Shown here: positions 51,152 through 60,847 of the stretch, piece by piece
How the letters are laid out: each line of letters starts with the position of its first letter
Numbering within the stretch: the first letter of the stretch is position 1
DNA from: Streptomyces sp. NBC_01429
GTDB taxonomy: Bacteria; Actinomycetota; Actinomycetes; Streptomycetales; Streptomycetaceae
Direction of reading: 5' to 3'
Assembly (NCBI RefSeq): GCF_036231945.1
Contig: NZ_CP109599.1
Location: 4,496,501 to 4,560,500 of the forward strand
DNA: 64,000 nt
The notes under the pieces: generated by a model
The model's input: only the letters and a program-made list of their open reading frames with translations
Databases searched by the model: none
Told to the model about the DNA's origin: nothing
Made by a program: the position numbers and the translations under genes

Positions 51152-51610
51152 TCACGCGGGTGTCTCTTCCTCCGGCTCCTCATCGGTTTCCGCCAGTACG
51201 GGGGAACCGTGGTGCGACCAGAGTTTCCATCCCTCCGGCGTGCGCCGGAACACGTTCGTCGCGACGACCAGCTGGCCGACGAGCGGGCCCAGCTCCCCGC
51301 TCTCCTCGGCCGGGCCGCCGCTCAGGATGTTCTCCGTGCAGGTGACCAGGGCGGTGTCCGAGCAGACGGAGACCTCGACATCGGTGAGGAAGAACTGGAT
51401 GTACTCCGTGTTCGCCATGATCAGGGCGTACGAGCGGAGCACCTCGCCGCGGCCGGAGAGCACCGGCCAGCCCGGGTGCACGCAGGAGACGCCGTCGTCG
51501 TCGCCCTCCAGCCAGAGCCCGGACAGGGACTCGAAGTCGCCGCGCTCCATCACCTCGTAGAAGGCCGTGTTGGCCAGCTCGACCTGCTCGGTGTCCGTGC
51601 GCGCCGTCAT
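51152..51610 (-). CDS. NTF2-like (SnoaL/DUF4440-type) protein in the folate operon
   Basis: 152 residues; the ATG overlaps the folP stop (ATGA). NTF2 fold pattern: long helix ELANTAFYEVMERGDFESLSGLW, then CVHPGWPVLSGRGEVLRSYALIM and a curved sheet with LVTCTENIL and ATNVFRRTPEGWKLWSHHGSP. An acidic tail follows. Actinomycetes often keep this gene between folP and folB; the role in folate synthesis is unknown. Confidence 0.88.
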   Translation of the reverse strand: MTARTDTEQVELANTAFYEVMERGDFESLSGLWLEGDDDGVSCVHPGWPVLSGRGEVLRSYALIMANTEYIQFFLTDVEVSVCSDTALVTCTENILSGGPAEESGELGPLVGQLVVATNVFRRTPEGWKLWSHHGSPVLAETDEEPEEETPA

Positions 51611-52467
51611 TCGGCGACCTCCACCGCGCGCGCGACCCGTACCGCGTCCGCCGTCGCCCGTACCTCGTGGACCCGGACCGCCCAGGCCCGCTCGTGGGCG
51701 GCGATCGCGGAGACGGCGGCCGTGGCCGCGTCGCGTTCGCGTGCGGGCGGCGGGGAGCCCTCGCCGTCCGCGAGGACATGGCCGAGGAACCGTTTGCGGG
51801 AGGCCGCGACCAGCAGGGGGCGGCCCAGGGACCGCAGCTCGGCCAGGTGGGCGAGGAGCGCCAGATCGTGCTCCGCGCTCTTGGCGAAGCCGAGGCCCGG
51901 GTCGATGACCAGGCGTTCGGGGGCGATACCACCGGCGATCACCGCGTCCATCCGGGCGCGCAGCTCGGCGACGACCTCGGCGACGACGTCCGTGTAGACG
52001 GCGCGGTTGTTCATGCCCTCGCTGAAGCCGCGCCAGTGCATCACCACGAAGGGCACGCCCGCCGCCGCGACCGCAGGCACCATCGCCGGGTCGGCGAGCC
52101 CGCCGCTGACGTCGTTGACCAGGGCGGCGCCGGCCGCGACCGCCTGCTCGGCGACCGAGGCGCGCATCGTGTCCACGGAGACGGTGATGCCCTCGGACGC
52201 CAGGCCGCGCACGACGGGGACGACCCGGCGCAGCTCCTCGTCCTCGTCGACCCGGGACGCGCCGGGGCGGGTCGACTCGCCGCCGACGTCCACCAGGTCG
52301 GCGCCCTCGGCGGCCAGCCCGAGGCCGCGTTTGACGGCGGCGGTGGTGTCGAACCAGCGCCCGCCGTCGGAGAAGGAGTCGGGCGTCACATTGACGACCC
52401 CCATGACCGCGCAGCGGTCCCACCGGGGGAGTCCCTCGACCGTGCCACGCCCGCGCAACGTACTCAT
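51607..52467 (-). CDS. folP: Dihydropteroate synthase
   Basis: 286 residues. VMGVVNVTPDSFSDGGRWFD, VDVGGESTRPGASRV, GLGFAKSAEHDLALL and SRKRFLGHVL are the pterin- and PABA-site motifs of DHPS, the sulfonamide target. It begins the coupled folP–NTF2 pair; folB and folK follow 181 bases after the NTF2 gene. Confidence 0.96.
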   Translation of the reverse strand: MSTLRGRGTVEGLPRWDRCAVMGVVNVTPDSFSDGGRWFDTTAAVKRGLGLAAEGADLVDVGGESTRPGASRVDEDEELRRVVPVVRGLASEGITVSVDTMRASVAEQAVAAGAALVNDVSGGLADPAMVPAVAAAGVPFVVMHWRGFSEGMNNRAVYTDVVAEVVAELRARMDAVIAGGIAPERLVIDPGLGFAKSAEHDLALLAHLAELRSLGRPLLVAASRKRFLGHVLADGEGSPPPARERDAATAAVSAIAAHERAWAVRVHEVRATADAVRVARAVEVAE

Positions 52468-52545
52468 ATGCCCACCCTATGGGGTGTCCGGTGACCTGGC
52501 CGGGGGGAGCACGCGCGGCTTGGCGATACGCCCCGCGTCCACGCT

Positions 52546-54453
52546 TCAGGCCGTACGGACCTCGTGATCGGACGGCGTGCGGGCGGTCGGGTGTCCGCCC
52601 GGACGGTCGCGCCGGTCGGGCCGGCCGGCGCCCAGGCGGCGCAGCGGACGCGGCAGCGCCAGCGTGACGAAGCCCTCGGCCTGCATCGCGGCGAAGCCGA
52701 TCCTGGGCAGGTCGCCGGTGGAGCGGAAGACCACGTACCGCGGCTCCCAGCGCGGCTGGAACTTGGCGTTGAACTTGTACAGCGACTCGATCTGGAACCA
52801 GCGGGAGAGGAAGACGAGCAGCCCACGCCAGCAGCGCAGCACCGGTCCAGCGCCCAGTCTCTCGCCCCGGGCGAGCGCCGAGCGGAACATCGCGAAGTTG
52901 AGCGAGACCCGCACCACGTCCAGCTGGGGCGCGGCCTGTAGCGCGGCGACGATGAGCAGCTCGTTCATGCCGGGGTCGGCGGAGCGGTCGCGGCGCATCA
53001 GGTCGAGGGACATGCCGTCCGTCCCCCACGGCACGAAGTGGAGGACGGCCTTCAGGTCGCCGTAGGGGCCGGGGGCGTCCTCGCCCGGCTTGTGGGCGGT
53101 GGCGATCACCGAGTCGCCGTCGGCGGGGTCGCCGATTCGGCCGAGGGCCATGGAGAAGCCGCGCTCGGTGTCGGTGCCGCGCCAGTCGTCGGCGGCGCGG
53201 CGGACCCGCTCCAGCTCTCCTTCGGAGAGGTCACGGACGCGCCGTACTCGCGTTTCGTAGCCGGCGCGCTCGATGCGCTTCACCATCTGGCGTACGTTGC
53301 GCATGGCCCGTCCGTGCAAGGAGAAATCCGGCACGTCCACCACCGCTTCGTCGCCCAGCTCCAGCGCGTCGAGTCCGGTCTCGCGGGTCCAGACCTCGCC
53401 GCCGGTCTCGCTGCACCCCATGACGGCGGGGGTCCAGGAGTGCGCCTTGGCCTCGTCCATGAAGCGTTCGATGGCGCCGGGCCACGCCTCGACGTCGCCG
53501 ATGGGGTCGCCGCTGGCGAGCATCACCCCGGAGACCACGCGGTAGCAGACGGCCGCCTTGCCGCTGGGGGAGAAGACCACGCCCTTGTCGCGGCGGAGGG
53601 CGAAGTGGCCGAGGGAGTCGCGGGCGCCGTGCCGGGCGAGCAGGGCGCGCAGCCGCCGTTCGTCCTCCTCGGTGAGCCGCGCCGCCGGGTGTTCGGGCCG
53701 GAAGGCCAGGTAGATGGTGGTGAGGGCGGTGAGCAGGCCGAGGGCGCCGAGCGAGTAGCCCACGGTCCAGTCCACGCTGCCGCTGTACTCGACCGGTCCT
53801 TCGAGACCGAACAGGCCGTACAGCACGTGTTCGAGACGGTCGGTCAGGCTGGGGTTGCCCACGGTCCGGTGCGGATGGACGCTGACGATGATCAGCCCCA
53901 GGCCGATGGAGCCCGCGCCCATCAGGACGAAGTTGGCGAGTGCCCGCCACCGGCTGCGCGGGTCGGGCAGCGCCGCGAACTCGCCGCGGTGCCACAGCAG
54001 CAGGGCGAGCAGGGTCAGCGAGAACAGGGCGCCGACGATCGAGTGCCGGTAGCCGAATTGCGCGACGGCGCCGGCCGGCAGCAGGATGACGGCCGCGCGC
54101 CAGGCGCGCCGTTTGCGGCGCTTGAGGCCGTGCGCGAGCAGCAGCAGGAGTACGCCGGTGCTCAGCGCGAGCGCGGCGGCGAAGGGGCCGAGCGCCCCCG
54201 GCAGCACCTCGGCGAGGGTGTGCATCCGGCTGTGGCGGAAGCGGGGGAAGACGCCGGCGGCGATGTCGATCAGGCCGATGAACGCGCACGCGGTGCCGAC
54301 CAGCGCCGGTACGGAGTCGGGCCGGGGGCCGCCGAACAGCCGCCGTGCCCGGTCGGGCAGACGACCGGTCGGCGAGGCGGCCACCGTGCCGGCCGAACGA
54401 TTCAACCGATCCGGAACCGATCCCGATTTATCCCCATCTAGCGTCACAGACAT
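52546..54453 (-). CDS. Phosphatidylglycerol lysyltransferase-like (DUF2156) membrane protein
   Basis: 635 residues. About six membrane helices in the first 240 residues are followed by a GNAT-like aminoacyl-transfer domain (MprF/LysX C-terminal type) with AVCYRVVSGVMLASGDPIGD and FSLHGRAMRNVRQMVKRIERAGYE. MDLMRR, NELLIVAALQ and SLNFAMFRSALARGERLGAGP follow the family. There is no lysyl-tRNA synthetase domain, so it depends on charged tRNA. Expected to add an amino acid to phosphatidylglycerol. Confidence 0.88.
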   Translation of the reverse strand: MSVTLDGDKSGSVPDRLNRSAGTVAASPTGRLPDRARRLFGGPRPDSVPALVGTACAFIGLIDIAAGVFPRFRHSRMHTLAEVLPGALGPFAAALALSTGVLLLLLAHGLKRRKRRAWRAAVILLPAGAVAQFGYRHSIVGALFSLTLLALLLWHRGEFAALPDPRSRWRALANFVLMGAGSIGLGLIIVSVHPHRTVGNPSLTDRLEHVLYGLFGLEGPVEYSGSVDWTVGYSLGALGLLTALTTIYLAFRPEHPAARLTEEDERRLRALLARHGARDSLGHFALRRDKGVVFSPSGKAAVCYRVVSGVMLASGDPIGDVEAWPGAIERFMDEAKAHSWTPAVMGCSETGGEVWTRETGLDALELGDEAVVDVPDFSLHGRAMRNVRQMVKRIERAGYETRVRRVRDLSEGELERVRRAADDWRGTDTERGFSMALGRIGDPADGDSVIATAHKPGEDAPGPYGDLKAVLHFVPWGTDGMSLDLMRRDRSADPGMNELLIVAALQAAPQLDVVRVSLNFAMFRSALARGERLGAGPVLRCWRGLLVFLSRWFQIESLYKFNAKFQPRWEPRYVVFRSTGDLPRIGFAAMQAEGFVTLALPRPLRRLGAGRPDRRDRPGGHPTARTPSDHEVRTA

Positions 54454-54598
54454 CGCTTCCCCGTGGCTCCGCGAGAGAGTGTGGTGTCCAGTCCGCTGTT
54501 TTGGTGCGGGCCGGACATTTTGCGACCTCTAGGACGTGGCTTTCGGGGTGCGGGTTCCGCTGTGTTCGGGAAAATCTCACGGAAGAGCTCCGGTCGAC

Positions 54599-55714
54599 AT
54601 GGGTCTTACCAGCCGTAAAGTCCTGGCTCTGGCGGTCGTGCTGGCCGTACTGCTGTTCGTTCTGACCGTCTGGCTGTGGCCGCGGCTGTCCCGCCGTACG
54701 CCTCGGGCCGTGGCCGGGCGCGTCGGGCTGCTGTTCGCCACGCAGGTGTCCATCTTCGCCGCGGTCGCGCTCGTCGCCAATCAGTATTTCCTCTTCTACG
54801 GGACGTGGGGGGATCTCTTCGGCCAGGAACAGCAACTGGGGGCGGTCGTGGGCCGGGCCGCGGCCGACGGCAAGAACGTCACGGTCATGGACACCCAGCA
54901 CGCCCCCGTACCGGGCAGCCGGCAGCCATCGGTCTCCGGGCAGATCCAGAAGATCGCCGTGAGCGGCCGGAAATCGGGCATCGACAGCACCGCGTACGTC
55001 TACCTGCCGCCGCAGTACTTCCAGCCGCAGTTCAAGAAGCAGAAGTTCCCGGCGGCCGTGGTGCTCACCGGCTACCCGGGGGTGGCGGAGAACCTGATCA
55101 AGGGGCTCAACTACCCGACGACCGCCTGGCAGCTGGCCAAGGCCAACAAGATGCAGCCGATGATCCTGGTGATGCTGCGGCCCACCGTGGCGCCGCCCCG
55201 GGACACCGAGTGCGTGGACGTCCCCGGCGGTCCGCAGACCGAGACCTTCCTCGCCAAGGACGTGCCGACGGCGGTGTCGCGCGCCTACCGCGTGAAGGAC
55301 GTGCCGCGCAGCTGGGGCGTCATCGGCAACTCCACCGGCGGCTACTGCGCGCTGAAGATCGCGATGCGCCACCCGGAGCAGTTCTCGGTGGGCGTCGGGC
55401 TCTCCGCGTACTACAAGGCGGCCGAGGACCCGACGACCGGCGACCTCTTCCAGGGCGACAGGAACCTCAGGAACCGGTCGGACCTGCTGTGGAGCCTGGA
55501 CCACCTGCCGCAGGGCGAGTCGTCGCTGCTCGTCACCAGCTCCAGGAAGGGCGAGCGCAACCTCAAGGACACCGAGACGTTCATCAGCAAGGTCAAGGCG
55601 CCGTCCCAGGTCTCGTCGATCATCCTGCCGAGCGGCGCGCACAACTTCAACACCTGGCGCCGCGAGATCCCGCCGGCCCTGGTGTGGATGAGCGGCCGGC
55701 TCAGCGGCGCCTGA
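54599..55714 (+). CDS. Membrane-anchored esterase (antigen 85/esterase D-like fold)
   Basis: 371 residues from ATG 54599. Two N-terminal hydrophobic segments (VLALAVVLAVLLFVLTVWLW and VGLLFATQVSIFAAVALVANQYF) are followed by an alpha/beta hydrolase with nucleophile Ser245 in GNSTGGYCALKIAMRHPEQF and late His in LPSGAHNFNTWRREIP. The type resembles putative esterases that include mycolyltransferases, but Streptomyces has no mycolate, so the substrate is unknown. It is convergent with the ABC ATPase gene. Confidence 0.88.
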   Translation: MGLTSRKVLALAVVLAVLLFVLTVWLWPRLSRRTPRAVAGRVGLLFATQVSIFAAVALVANQYFLFYGTWGDLFGQEQQLGAVVGRAAADGKNVTVMDTQHAPVPGSRQPSVSGQIQKIAVSGRKSGIDSTAYVYLPPQYFQPQFKKQKFPAAVVLTGYPGVAENLIKGLNYPTTAWQLAKANKMQPMILVMLRPTVAPPRDTECVDVPGGPQTETFLAKDVPTAVSRAYRVKDVPRSWGVIGNSTGGYCALKIAMRHPEQFSVGVGLSAYYKAAEDPTTGDLFQGDRNLRNRSDLLWSLDHLPQGESSLLVTSSRKGERNLKDTETFISKVKAPSQVSSIILPSGAHNFNTWRREIPPALVWMSGRLSGA

Positions 55715-55767
55715 TCCGGCCGCGCGGTCCGGCGCACGCGAAGGCCCCGCTCAGGGCGAGGAGCCGC

Positions 55768-56940
55768 TCAGGCGGAGGCGGCCTTGCTGACGGTCTCCAG
55801 CTCCACTTCCGTACGGGGGACGGCCCGCACGTCCGCGTCGATCGACCGGCGCAGCGCCTCGTGCAGCCGGGCCGGAGTGAGGACGCCGAGGAAGCGGCCC
55901 GTCTCCTCCTTGTCGATGACGGCGATCCAGCCGGCGTCGTGCTGGAGCATCGTGGCGAACGCCTGCTTGAGGGAGGCGCCGACGGGCAGCCACGCCTCCA
56001 TCCGGCGGGCGTGCTCCCGTACGGTCCCGGAGGCGCCGGTGCGGTCGGTGGAGATCCAGCCGTGCAGATTGTCGTCCGAGTCCAGCACGACGGCCCAGCG
56101 CGCGCCCTCCTCGGCCAGCCTGGCCGAGGCCCGCCCCAGCGGGTCGTCGAGGTGGAGTACGGGCGGCTGCTCCAGGTCCCCCTCCTCGATGGGGGTGACG
56201 GAGAGCCGCTTGAGGCCGCGGTCGGCGCCCACGAAGTCCGCGACGTACGGGGTGGCGGGCGCGCCGAGGACGGCGGCCGGGGCGTCGAACTGCTCGATCC
56301 TGCCCTGGCCGTAGACGGCGATGCGGTCGCCGAGCCTGACGGCCTCCTCGATGTCGTGCGTGACGAACAGCACGGTCTTGTCGACCGCCTCCTGGAGCCG
56401 GAGGAACTCGCTCTGGAGGTGGTCGCGCACCACGGGGTCGACGGCGCCGAACGGCTCGTCCATCAGCAGCACGGGCGGATCGGCGGCGAGCGCGCGGGCC
56501 ACCCCGACGCGCTGGCGCTGGCCGCCGGAGAGCTGCTCGGGGTAGCGGTCGCCGTAGACGGACGGGTCGAGGCCGACCAGGTCGAGGAGTTCCGCCGCGC
56601 GCTCGCGGCCCTTGCCCCGTTTCCAGCCAAGGAGGTGCGGGACGGTCGCGGTGTTCTCCAGGACCGTCTTGTGCGGGAAGAGCCCCACCTGCTGGATGAC
56701 ATAGCCGATCCGGCGCCGCAGCTGGACCGGGTCGATGGTGGCTATGTCGTCGCCGTCGAGGAATATCCGTCCCTCGGTCGGTTCGATCAGACGGTTGACC
56801 ATTTTCATGGTCGTGGTCTTGCCGCAGCCGGAGGGTCCGACGAGCGTGACCAGTTCACCGCGCGCGACCTCGAAGGAGAGATCGTCGACAGCGGTCGTGC
56901 CGTCCGGGTACCGCTTGGTGACGTGCTCGAATCGGATCAT
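55768..56940 (-). CDS. Osmolyte-type ABC transporter ATPase with CBS pair
   Basis: 390 residues from ATG 56938-56940, with GGGGAA upstream. Walker A GPSGCGKTT, Q-loop, LSGGQRQRVGVARALAADPPVLLMDEPFGAVDP and H-loop THD mark the NBD. The C-terminal 120 residues form two CBS domains (GRASARLAEEGARWAVVLDSDDNLHGWI, then LKQAFATMLQHDAGWIAVIDKEETGRFLGVLTP), as in OpuA/ProV type importers where they sense ionic strength. It is divergent from the permease genes. Confidence 0.93.
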   Translation of the reverse strand: MIRFEHVTKRYPDGTTAVDDLSFEVARGELVTLVGPSGCGKTTTMKMVNRLIEPTEGRIFLDGDDIATIDPVQLRRRIGYVIQQVGLFPHKTVLENTATVPHLLGWKRGKGRERAAELLDLVGLDPSVYGDRYPEQLSGGQRQRVGVARALAADPPVLLMDEPFGAVDPVVRDHLQSEFLRLQEAVDKTVLFVTHDIEEAVRLGDRIAVYGQGRIEQFDAPAAVLGAPATPYVADFVGADRGLKRLSVTPIEEGDLEQPPVLHLDDPLGRASARLAEEGARWAVVLDSDDNLHGWISTDRTGASGTVREHARRMEAWLPVGASLKQAFATMLQHDAGWIAVIDKEETGRFLGVLTPARLHEALRRSIDADVRAVPRTEVELETVSKAASA

Positions 56941-57096
56941 GGTTCCCCATTGTGCTGCGAGTTGTGTGAAGGCCATGTTGCTGGAATGTGGCGGCCTTCC
57001 GCGAATGTCAGTGGTCGGGGATAGGGTCGCCGGACATAGGTGCCGCACATACGCACGGCACACATACCCAGGGGAAGACGGGGGAGGCGGGGACGG

Positions 57097-57804
57097 ATGA
57101 GTGCGCGAGGATGCCTGGCGGCGAACGACTGGATCTGCGGCGAATATCTCCGCTCCCGCAGCCAGGAGCTGACCGACGCCACGGTCCAGCATGTGTGGAT
57201 CACGGTGGTCTCGGTCGCCATCGGCCTGGTGGTGGCATTTCCGCTGGCGCTGCTGGCGCGGAGCAGGCCCGCTTTCGCCGGTCCCGTGCTCGGGCTGACG
57301 ACCCTGCTCTACACGATTCCCTCCCTGGCGATGTTCTCGCTGCTGCTGCCGCTGTTCGGTCTCTCCGCCGGTCTGGTGATCACCGGCCTGGTGCTGTATT
57401 CGCTGACGATTCTCGTGCGGAACATCATGGCCGGGCTGGAATCCGTTCCGGAAGAGGCCAGGGAAGCGGCGCGCGGGATGGGATACGGGCCGGGACGGCT
57501 GCTCTGGGAGGTCGAGCTGCCGCTCGCGCTGCCCGCGCTGATGGCGGGGCTGCGCATCGCCACGGTCTCCACGATCGCCCTGACCACGGTCGGCTCGATC
57601 GTCGGCCGGGGCGGGCTCGGCAATCTCATCGAGGACGCGCTGTCGAGCTTCTTCAAGGCGCAGGTGCTGGCGGCGTCCGTGCTCTGCGTGCTGCTCGCGG
57701 TCGTCGCCGATCTCCTGCTGCTGGGCGTGCAGCGGCTGCTCACGCCCTGGACCCGGATACGCACGCCCGAGAAGGCGCGTGCGTCGGCGAAGGCGGTGGC
57801 CTGA
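57097..57804 (+). CDS. ABC transporter permease, quaternary-amine type
   Basis: 235 residues from ATG 57097 with GGGGGAGG upstream. Five to six membrane helices; the coupling loop EEAREAARGMGYGPGRLLWEVELPLALPALMAGLRIA is the EAA motif. First of three genes; the second permease follows two bases later. Confidence 0.93.
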   Translation: MSARGCLAANDWICGEYLRSRSQELTDATVQHVWITVVSVAIGLVVAFPLALLARSRPAFAGPVLGLTTLLYTIPSLAMFSLLLPLFGLSAGLVITGLVLYSLTILVRNIMAGLESVPEEAREAARGMGYGPGRLLWEVELPLALPALMAGLRIATVSTIALTTVGSIVGRGGLGNLIEDALSSFFKAQVLAASVLCVLLAVVADLLLLGVQRLLTPWTRIRTPEKARASAKAVA

Positions 57805-57806
57805 CC

Positions 57807-58541
57807 ATGGGTGTGCTGGGAGAGGCGTGGTCCTGGCTGACCACGGCCGCCAACTGGACGGGCGACGGCGGGGTGTGGCACCGGCTCCAGGAGCATGTGT
57901 ACGTGAGCGGGCTCTCGCTCGTCCTCGCCTGCGCGATAGCCCTGCCGGTGGCCCTCTGGCTGGGCCACCTCGGCAAGGGCGGCTCCCTCGCGATCAATAT
58001 CTCCAACGCCGGCCGGGCCATCCCCGTCTTCGCCGTGCTCGCGCTCTTCATGGTCTCCCCGCTGCGCAACGCGGGCTCGGTGCCGACCGTGATCGCGCTG
58101 GTGCTGTTCGCCGTGCCGCCGCTGCTGACCAACGCCTACGTGGGGATGCGGGCGGTGGACCGCGCGGTGGTGGAGGCCGCCCGCGGGATGGGGATGTCGG
58201 GGCGCCAGCTCTTCGTACGGGTGGAGCTGCCCCTCGCGTACCCGCTGATCATGACCGGGCTCCGGTCCGCCTCCGTGCAGGTGGTCGCCACCGCGACCAT
58301 CGCGGCGATGGTGGGGCAGGGCGGGCTCGGCCGCGTCATCACCGCGGGATTCAACACGTACAACACCGCGCAGGTGGTCGCCGGCGCCCTCCTGGTCGCG
58401 CTGCTCGCGCTGCTCGTCGAGGGCGCGCTGGTGGCGATCGACCGGATCATCGACCCGGCGCCGTCCATAGCCGGGGCCGCACCGGCCCCGGACCGTACGG
58501 CGGCCCCGGCCGGCCCGGCCCCCGCCCGCAAGACCGCGTGA
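57807..58541 (+). CDS. ABC transporter permease, quaternary-amine type
   Basis: 244 residues, starting two bases after the first permease stop. Its EAA loop is VVEAARGMGMSGRQLFVRVELPLAYPLIMTGLRSA. A Pro/Ala-rich tail closes it. The two permeases probably form a heterodimer. Confidence 0.93.
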   Translation: MGVLGEAWSWLTTAANWTGDGGVWHRLQEHVYVSGLSLVLACAIALPVALWLGHLGKGGSLAINISNAGRAIPVFAVLALFMVSPLRNAGSVPTVIALVLFAVPPLLTNAYVGMRAVDRAVVEAARGMGMSGRQLFVRVELPLAYPLIMTGLRSASVQVVATATIAAMVGQGGLGRVITAGFNTYNTAQVVAGALLVALLALLVEGALVAIDRIIDPAPSIAGAAPAPDRTAAPAGPAPARKTA

Positions 58542-58578
58542 CGACCGACCTTTTGGCCTCTTGGAGATGGTGGACATC

Positions 58579-59559
58579 ATGAGCAAGACCTCGCGCATCG
58601 CGGGTGCGGCCCTGGGAGCGGTCGCACTGACCGTCTCGCTCGCCGCGTGCGGCGGCGACAGCCTGGAGAAGGACAACGCGGGGTCCTCGGACTCCGGGTC
58701 CGGCTCCGGGAAGAAGGGCTCGCTGGTCATAGGCGCGGCGGCCTTCACCGAGTCGAAGGTGCTGGCCGAGCTGTACGCCGGGATCCTCGCCGACTCCGGG
58801 TACTCCACGTCCGTCACCACGGTGAAGAACCGCGAGCTGTACGAACCCTCCCTGGAGAAGGGCGAGATCGACGTGGTGCCGGAATACGCCGCGACGATCA
58901 CCGAATTCCTCAACGCCAAGGTGAACGGCGCCAAGGCGGCCGAGGCGAAGCCCCTCGCCTCCAGCGACGCCGACGCGACCGTCGCCGAGCTGAAGAAGCT
59001 CGCCGAGCCGCGCGGGCTGAAGGTGCTCCCGGCCGGGCAGGCCGTCGACCAGAATGCCTTCGCGGTCACCAAGGAATTCGCCGAGAAGAACAAGCTCACG
59101 ACGCTTTCCGACCTTGGCAAGAGCAAGATCAAAGTGAAGATCGCCGCAGGTGACGAGTGCGCCGTACGGCCGTTCTGCGCGCCCGGCCTCAAGAAGACGT
59201 ACGGCATCGATGTCACGGGCATCGACCCGAAGGGCGTCGGCACTCCGCAGTCCAAGCAGGCCGTCAAGGACGGCGTGGACCAACTGGTCCTCAGCTCCAC
59301 CACCGACGGCACACTCGACAGCTTCGGACTGGTGGTGCTGGAGGACGACAAGAAGCTCCAGAACGCCGACAACGTGGTGCCGGTGGTCAATGCCAAGGAC
59401 GCCGGTTCGCAGGAGATCGCCGATGTTCTGGGCAAGCTGACGGATGCTCTGACGACCGAGGATCTCGCGAAGTTGAACCTCAAGGTCGATGGGGAGCGGG
59501 CGAAGCCGGAGGATGTCGCCAAGGAGTATCTGGAGTCCAAAGGTCTGGTCAAGAAGTAG
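58579..59559 (+). CDS. Substrate-binding lipoprotein, glycine betaine/OpuAC type
   Basis: 326 residues from ATG 58579. Lipobox SLAAC, Ser/Gly linker, then an OpuAC-like domain: LVIGAAAFTESKVLAELYAGILADSGY, TVKNRELYEPSLEKGEIDVVPEYAATITEFL and a switch near GDECAVRPFCAPGLKKTYG with two cysteines. Such proteins bind betaine, choline or carnitine; the ligand here is not determined. Same unit as the permeases. Confidence 0.93.
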   Translation: MSKTSRIAGAALGAVALTVSLAACGGDSLEKDNAGSSDSGSGSGKKGSLVIGAAAFTESKVLAELYAGILADSGYSTSVTTVKNRELYEPSLEKGEIDVVPEYAATITEFLNAKVNGAKAAEAKPLASSDADATVAELKKLAEPRGLKVLPAGQAVDQNAFAVTKEFAEKNKLTTLSDLGKSKIKVKIAAGDECAVRPFCAPGLKKTYGIDVTGIDPKGVGTPQSKQAVKDGVDQLVLSSTTDGTLDSFGLVVLEDDKKLQNADNVVPVVNAKDAGSQEIADVLGKLTDALTTEDLAKLNLKVDGERAKPEDVAKEYLESKGLVKK

Positions 59560-59711
59560 CTCCCGCGCGGCCATCGCGAGGTAACCCGCAACAGGCATAA
59601 AGGAGTTCTCCAGCGGAAACGGAAGAGGAAGGGCGGGGGCCCGGCCACGGACCGGGAAAGATTGTCCGACCGGCGCCCCATTCGGTCCCCACGCACGGTA
59701 AATTTCAGGCC

Positions 59712-60749
59712 ATGCCACGTGGACGCCACCGCCATTCCCCACCCCTCCACAAGCTTCTGCCGCCCACGGCGGTCGCCGGAGCCGCGGTCCTCTGCGCCGC
59801 GGGCGCCTGGCTGTTCGCCGATCCGCTGGTGCTGCGCGGGCTCGTCGCCGCGACGGCGGTCGCCGCCCTCACCGGCGCGGTCGTCATGCGCGGCTGGGAC
59901 CGCAGCGCGGGCCGCCGGGTCGCCGAGCTGGCGCGCGGACGCGAGAGCGACCACTGGAAGACCGAGGAGCGCGTGGCCGAACTGGAGGCCGACGTCGAGG
60001 AGTCGCGCGAGCTGCGCGGCAAGCTCGACGCCAAGCTCCGGGCCAAGCGCGTCGAGCTGGCCAAGCTGCGCGGCGAGCACGCCGCGCTGCTGCGGCGCTA
60101 CGCCACGGCGGAGACCGAGCGGGCCACGGCGCTGGAGGGACGGCGTCAGCTCGCCCTGGAAGCGGCGGCCGAGCCCAAGGCGCTGACCGCCGCGAGCAGC
60201 GGTACGGCGACCGCGGCGGCCTATCTCGGCGCCGCCCGCGCGCTGGACGAGCTGGCGCGCAACGGGGCCGCCCAGCAGGCCAGGCGCACCGTCGAGGCGG
60301 CCCGCGCCCGTGATCTGGCCGAGCGGGCCACGGAGGCCGAGGACCAGCGGGGGAAGCACGCGGCGGCCGCCGGGGCCGAGCAGCACAGCCGCCCGGCGTC
60401 CGCCCTGCCCGCCACCCGGGTGCCGACCGCGTCCGCGATCGTGCCGTACTCCACGCTGCGCCGCCCGGTGCGGCCGGAGGCCGGCTTCGACTTCTTCGGC
60501 GCGGAGAGCCCGCCCGAGGGAACCGAACCGCCCCGGGACGAGGCGCCGTCCGGGGAGACCGAGGGCGACCGGCCCGGCCCGGCGGCCCGCCTGGAGCGCG
60601 AGGACCTCGCGGACGTGGTGGGCGAGGAGGCGCTCGCCGAGCGGCGCAGGTCCGAGGACCGGGGCGTCGGACAGGTCATCGACCTGACCGCGCACGACGA
60701 GACCGAGCGGTTCGAACTCGGCGAGCTGCGCGGCGCCGTCGGCTCCTGA
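59712..60749 (+). CDS. Membrane-anchored coiled-coil protein, unknown function
   Basis: 345 residues. Two hydrophobic helices (about residues 17-58: AVAGAAVLCAAGAWLFA and VLRGLVAATAVAALTGAVVM), then a coiled coil of 90 residues (RVAELEADVEESRELRGKLDAKLRAKRVELAKLRGEHAALLRRY). The rest is disordered with a short acidic end. I recognise no family. It is convergent with nuoD, with 98 bases between. Confidence 0.75.
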   Translation: MPRGRHRHSPPLHKLLPPTAVAGAAVLCAAGAWLFADPLVLRGLVAATAVAALTGAVVMRGWDRSAGRRVAELARGRESDHWKTEERVAELEADVEESRELRGKLDAKLRAKRVELAKLRGEHAALLRRYATAETERATALEGRRQLALEAAAEPKALTAASSGTATAAAYLGAARALDELARNGAAQQARRTVEAARARDLAERATEAEDQRGKHAAAAGAEQHSRPASALPATRVPTASAIVPYSTLRRPVRPEAGFDFFGAESPPEGTEPPRDEAPSGETEGDRPGPAARLEREDLADVVGEEALAERRRSEDRGVGQVIDLTAHDETERFELGELRGAVGS

Positions 60750-60802
60750 AGGGCTGACGTGCGGGAAGGCTGACGTGCTGAAGGGCTGACCGGCTGACGT
60801 GA
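60747..60802. repeat. Short direct repeats between the coiled-coil gene and nuoD
   Basis: Imperfect copies of GAAGGGCTGAC(GTGC) recur at about 12-15-base spacing (three full and two partial). Confidence 0.7.
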
Positions 60803-60847
60803 GCCCGGCGGGTCAGCGGGCCGACAAACCGGTGCGGGCCTGCCCGC

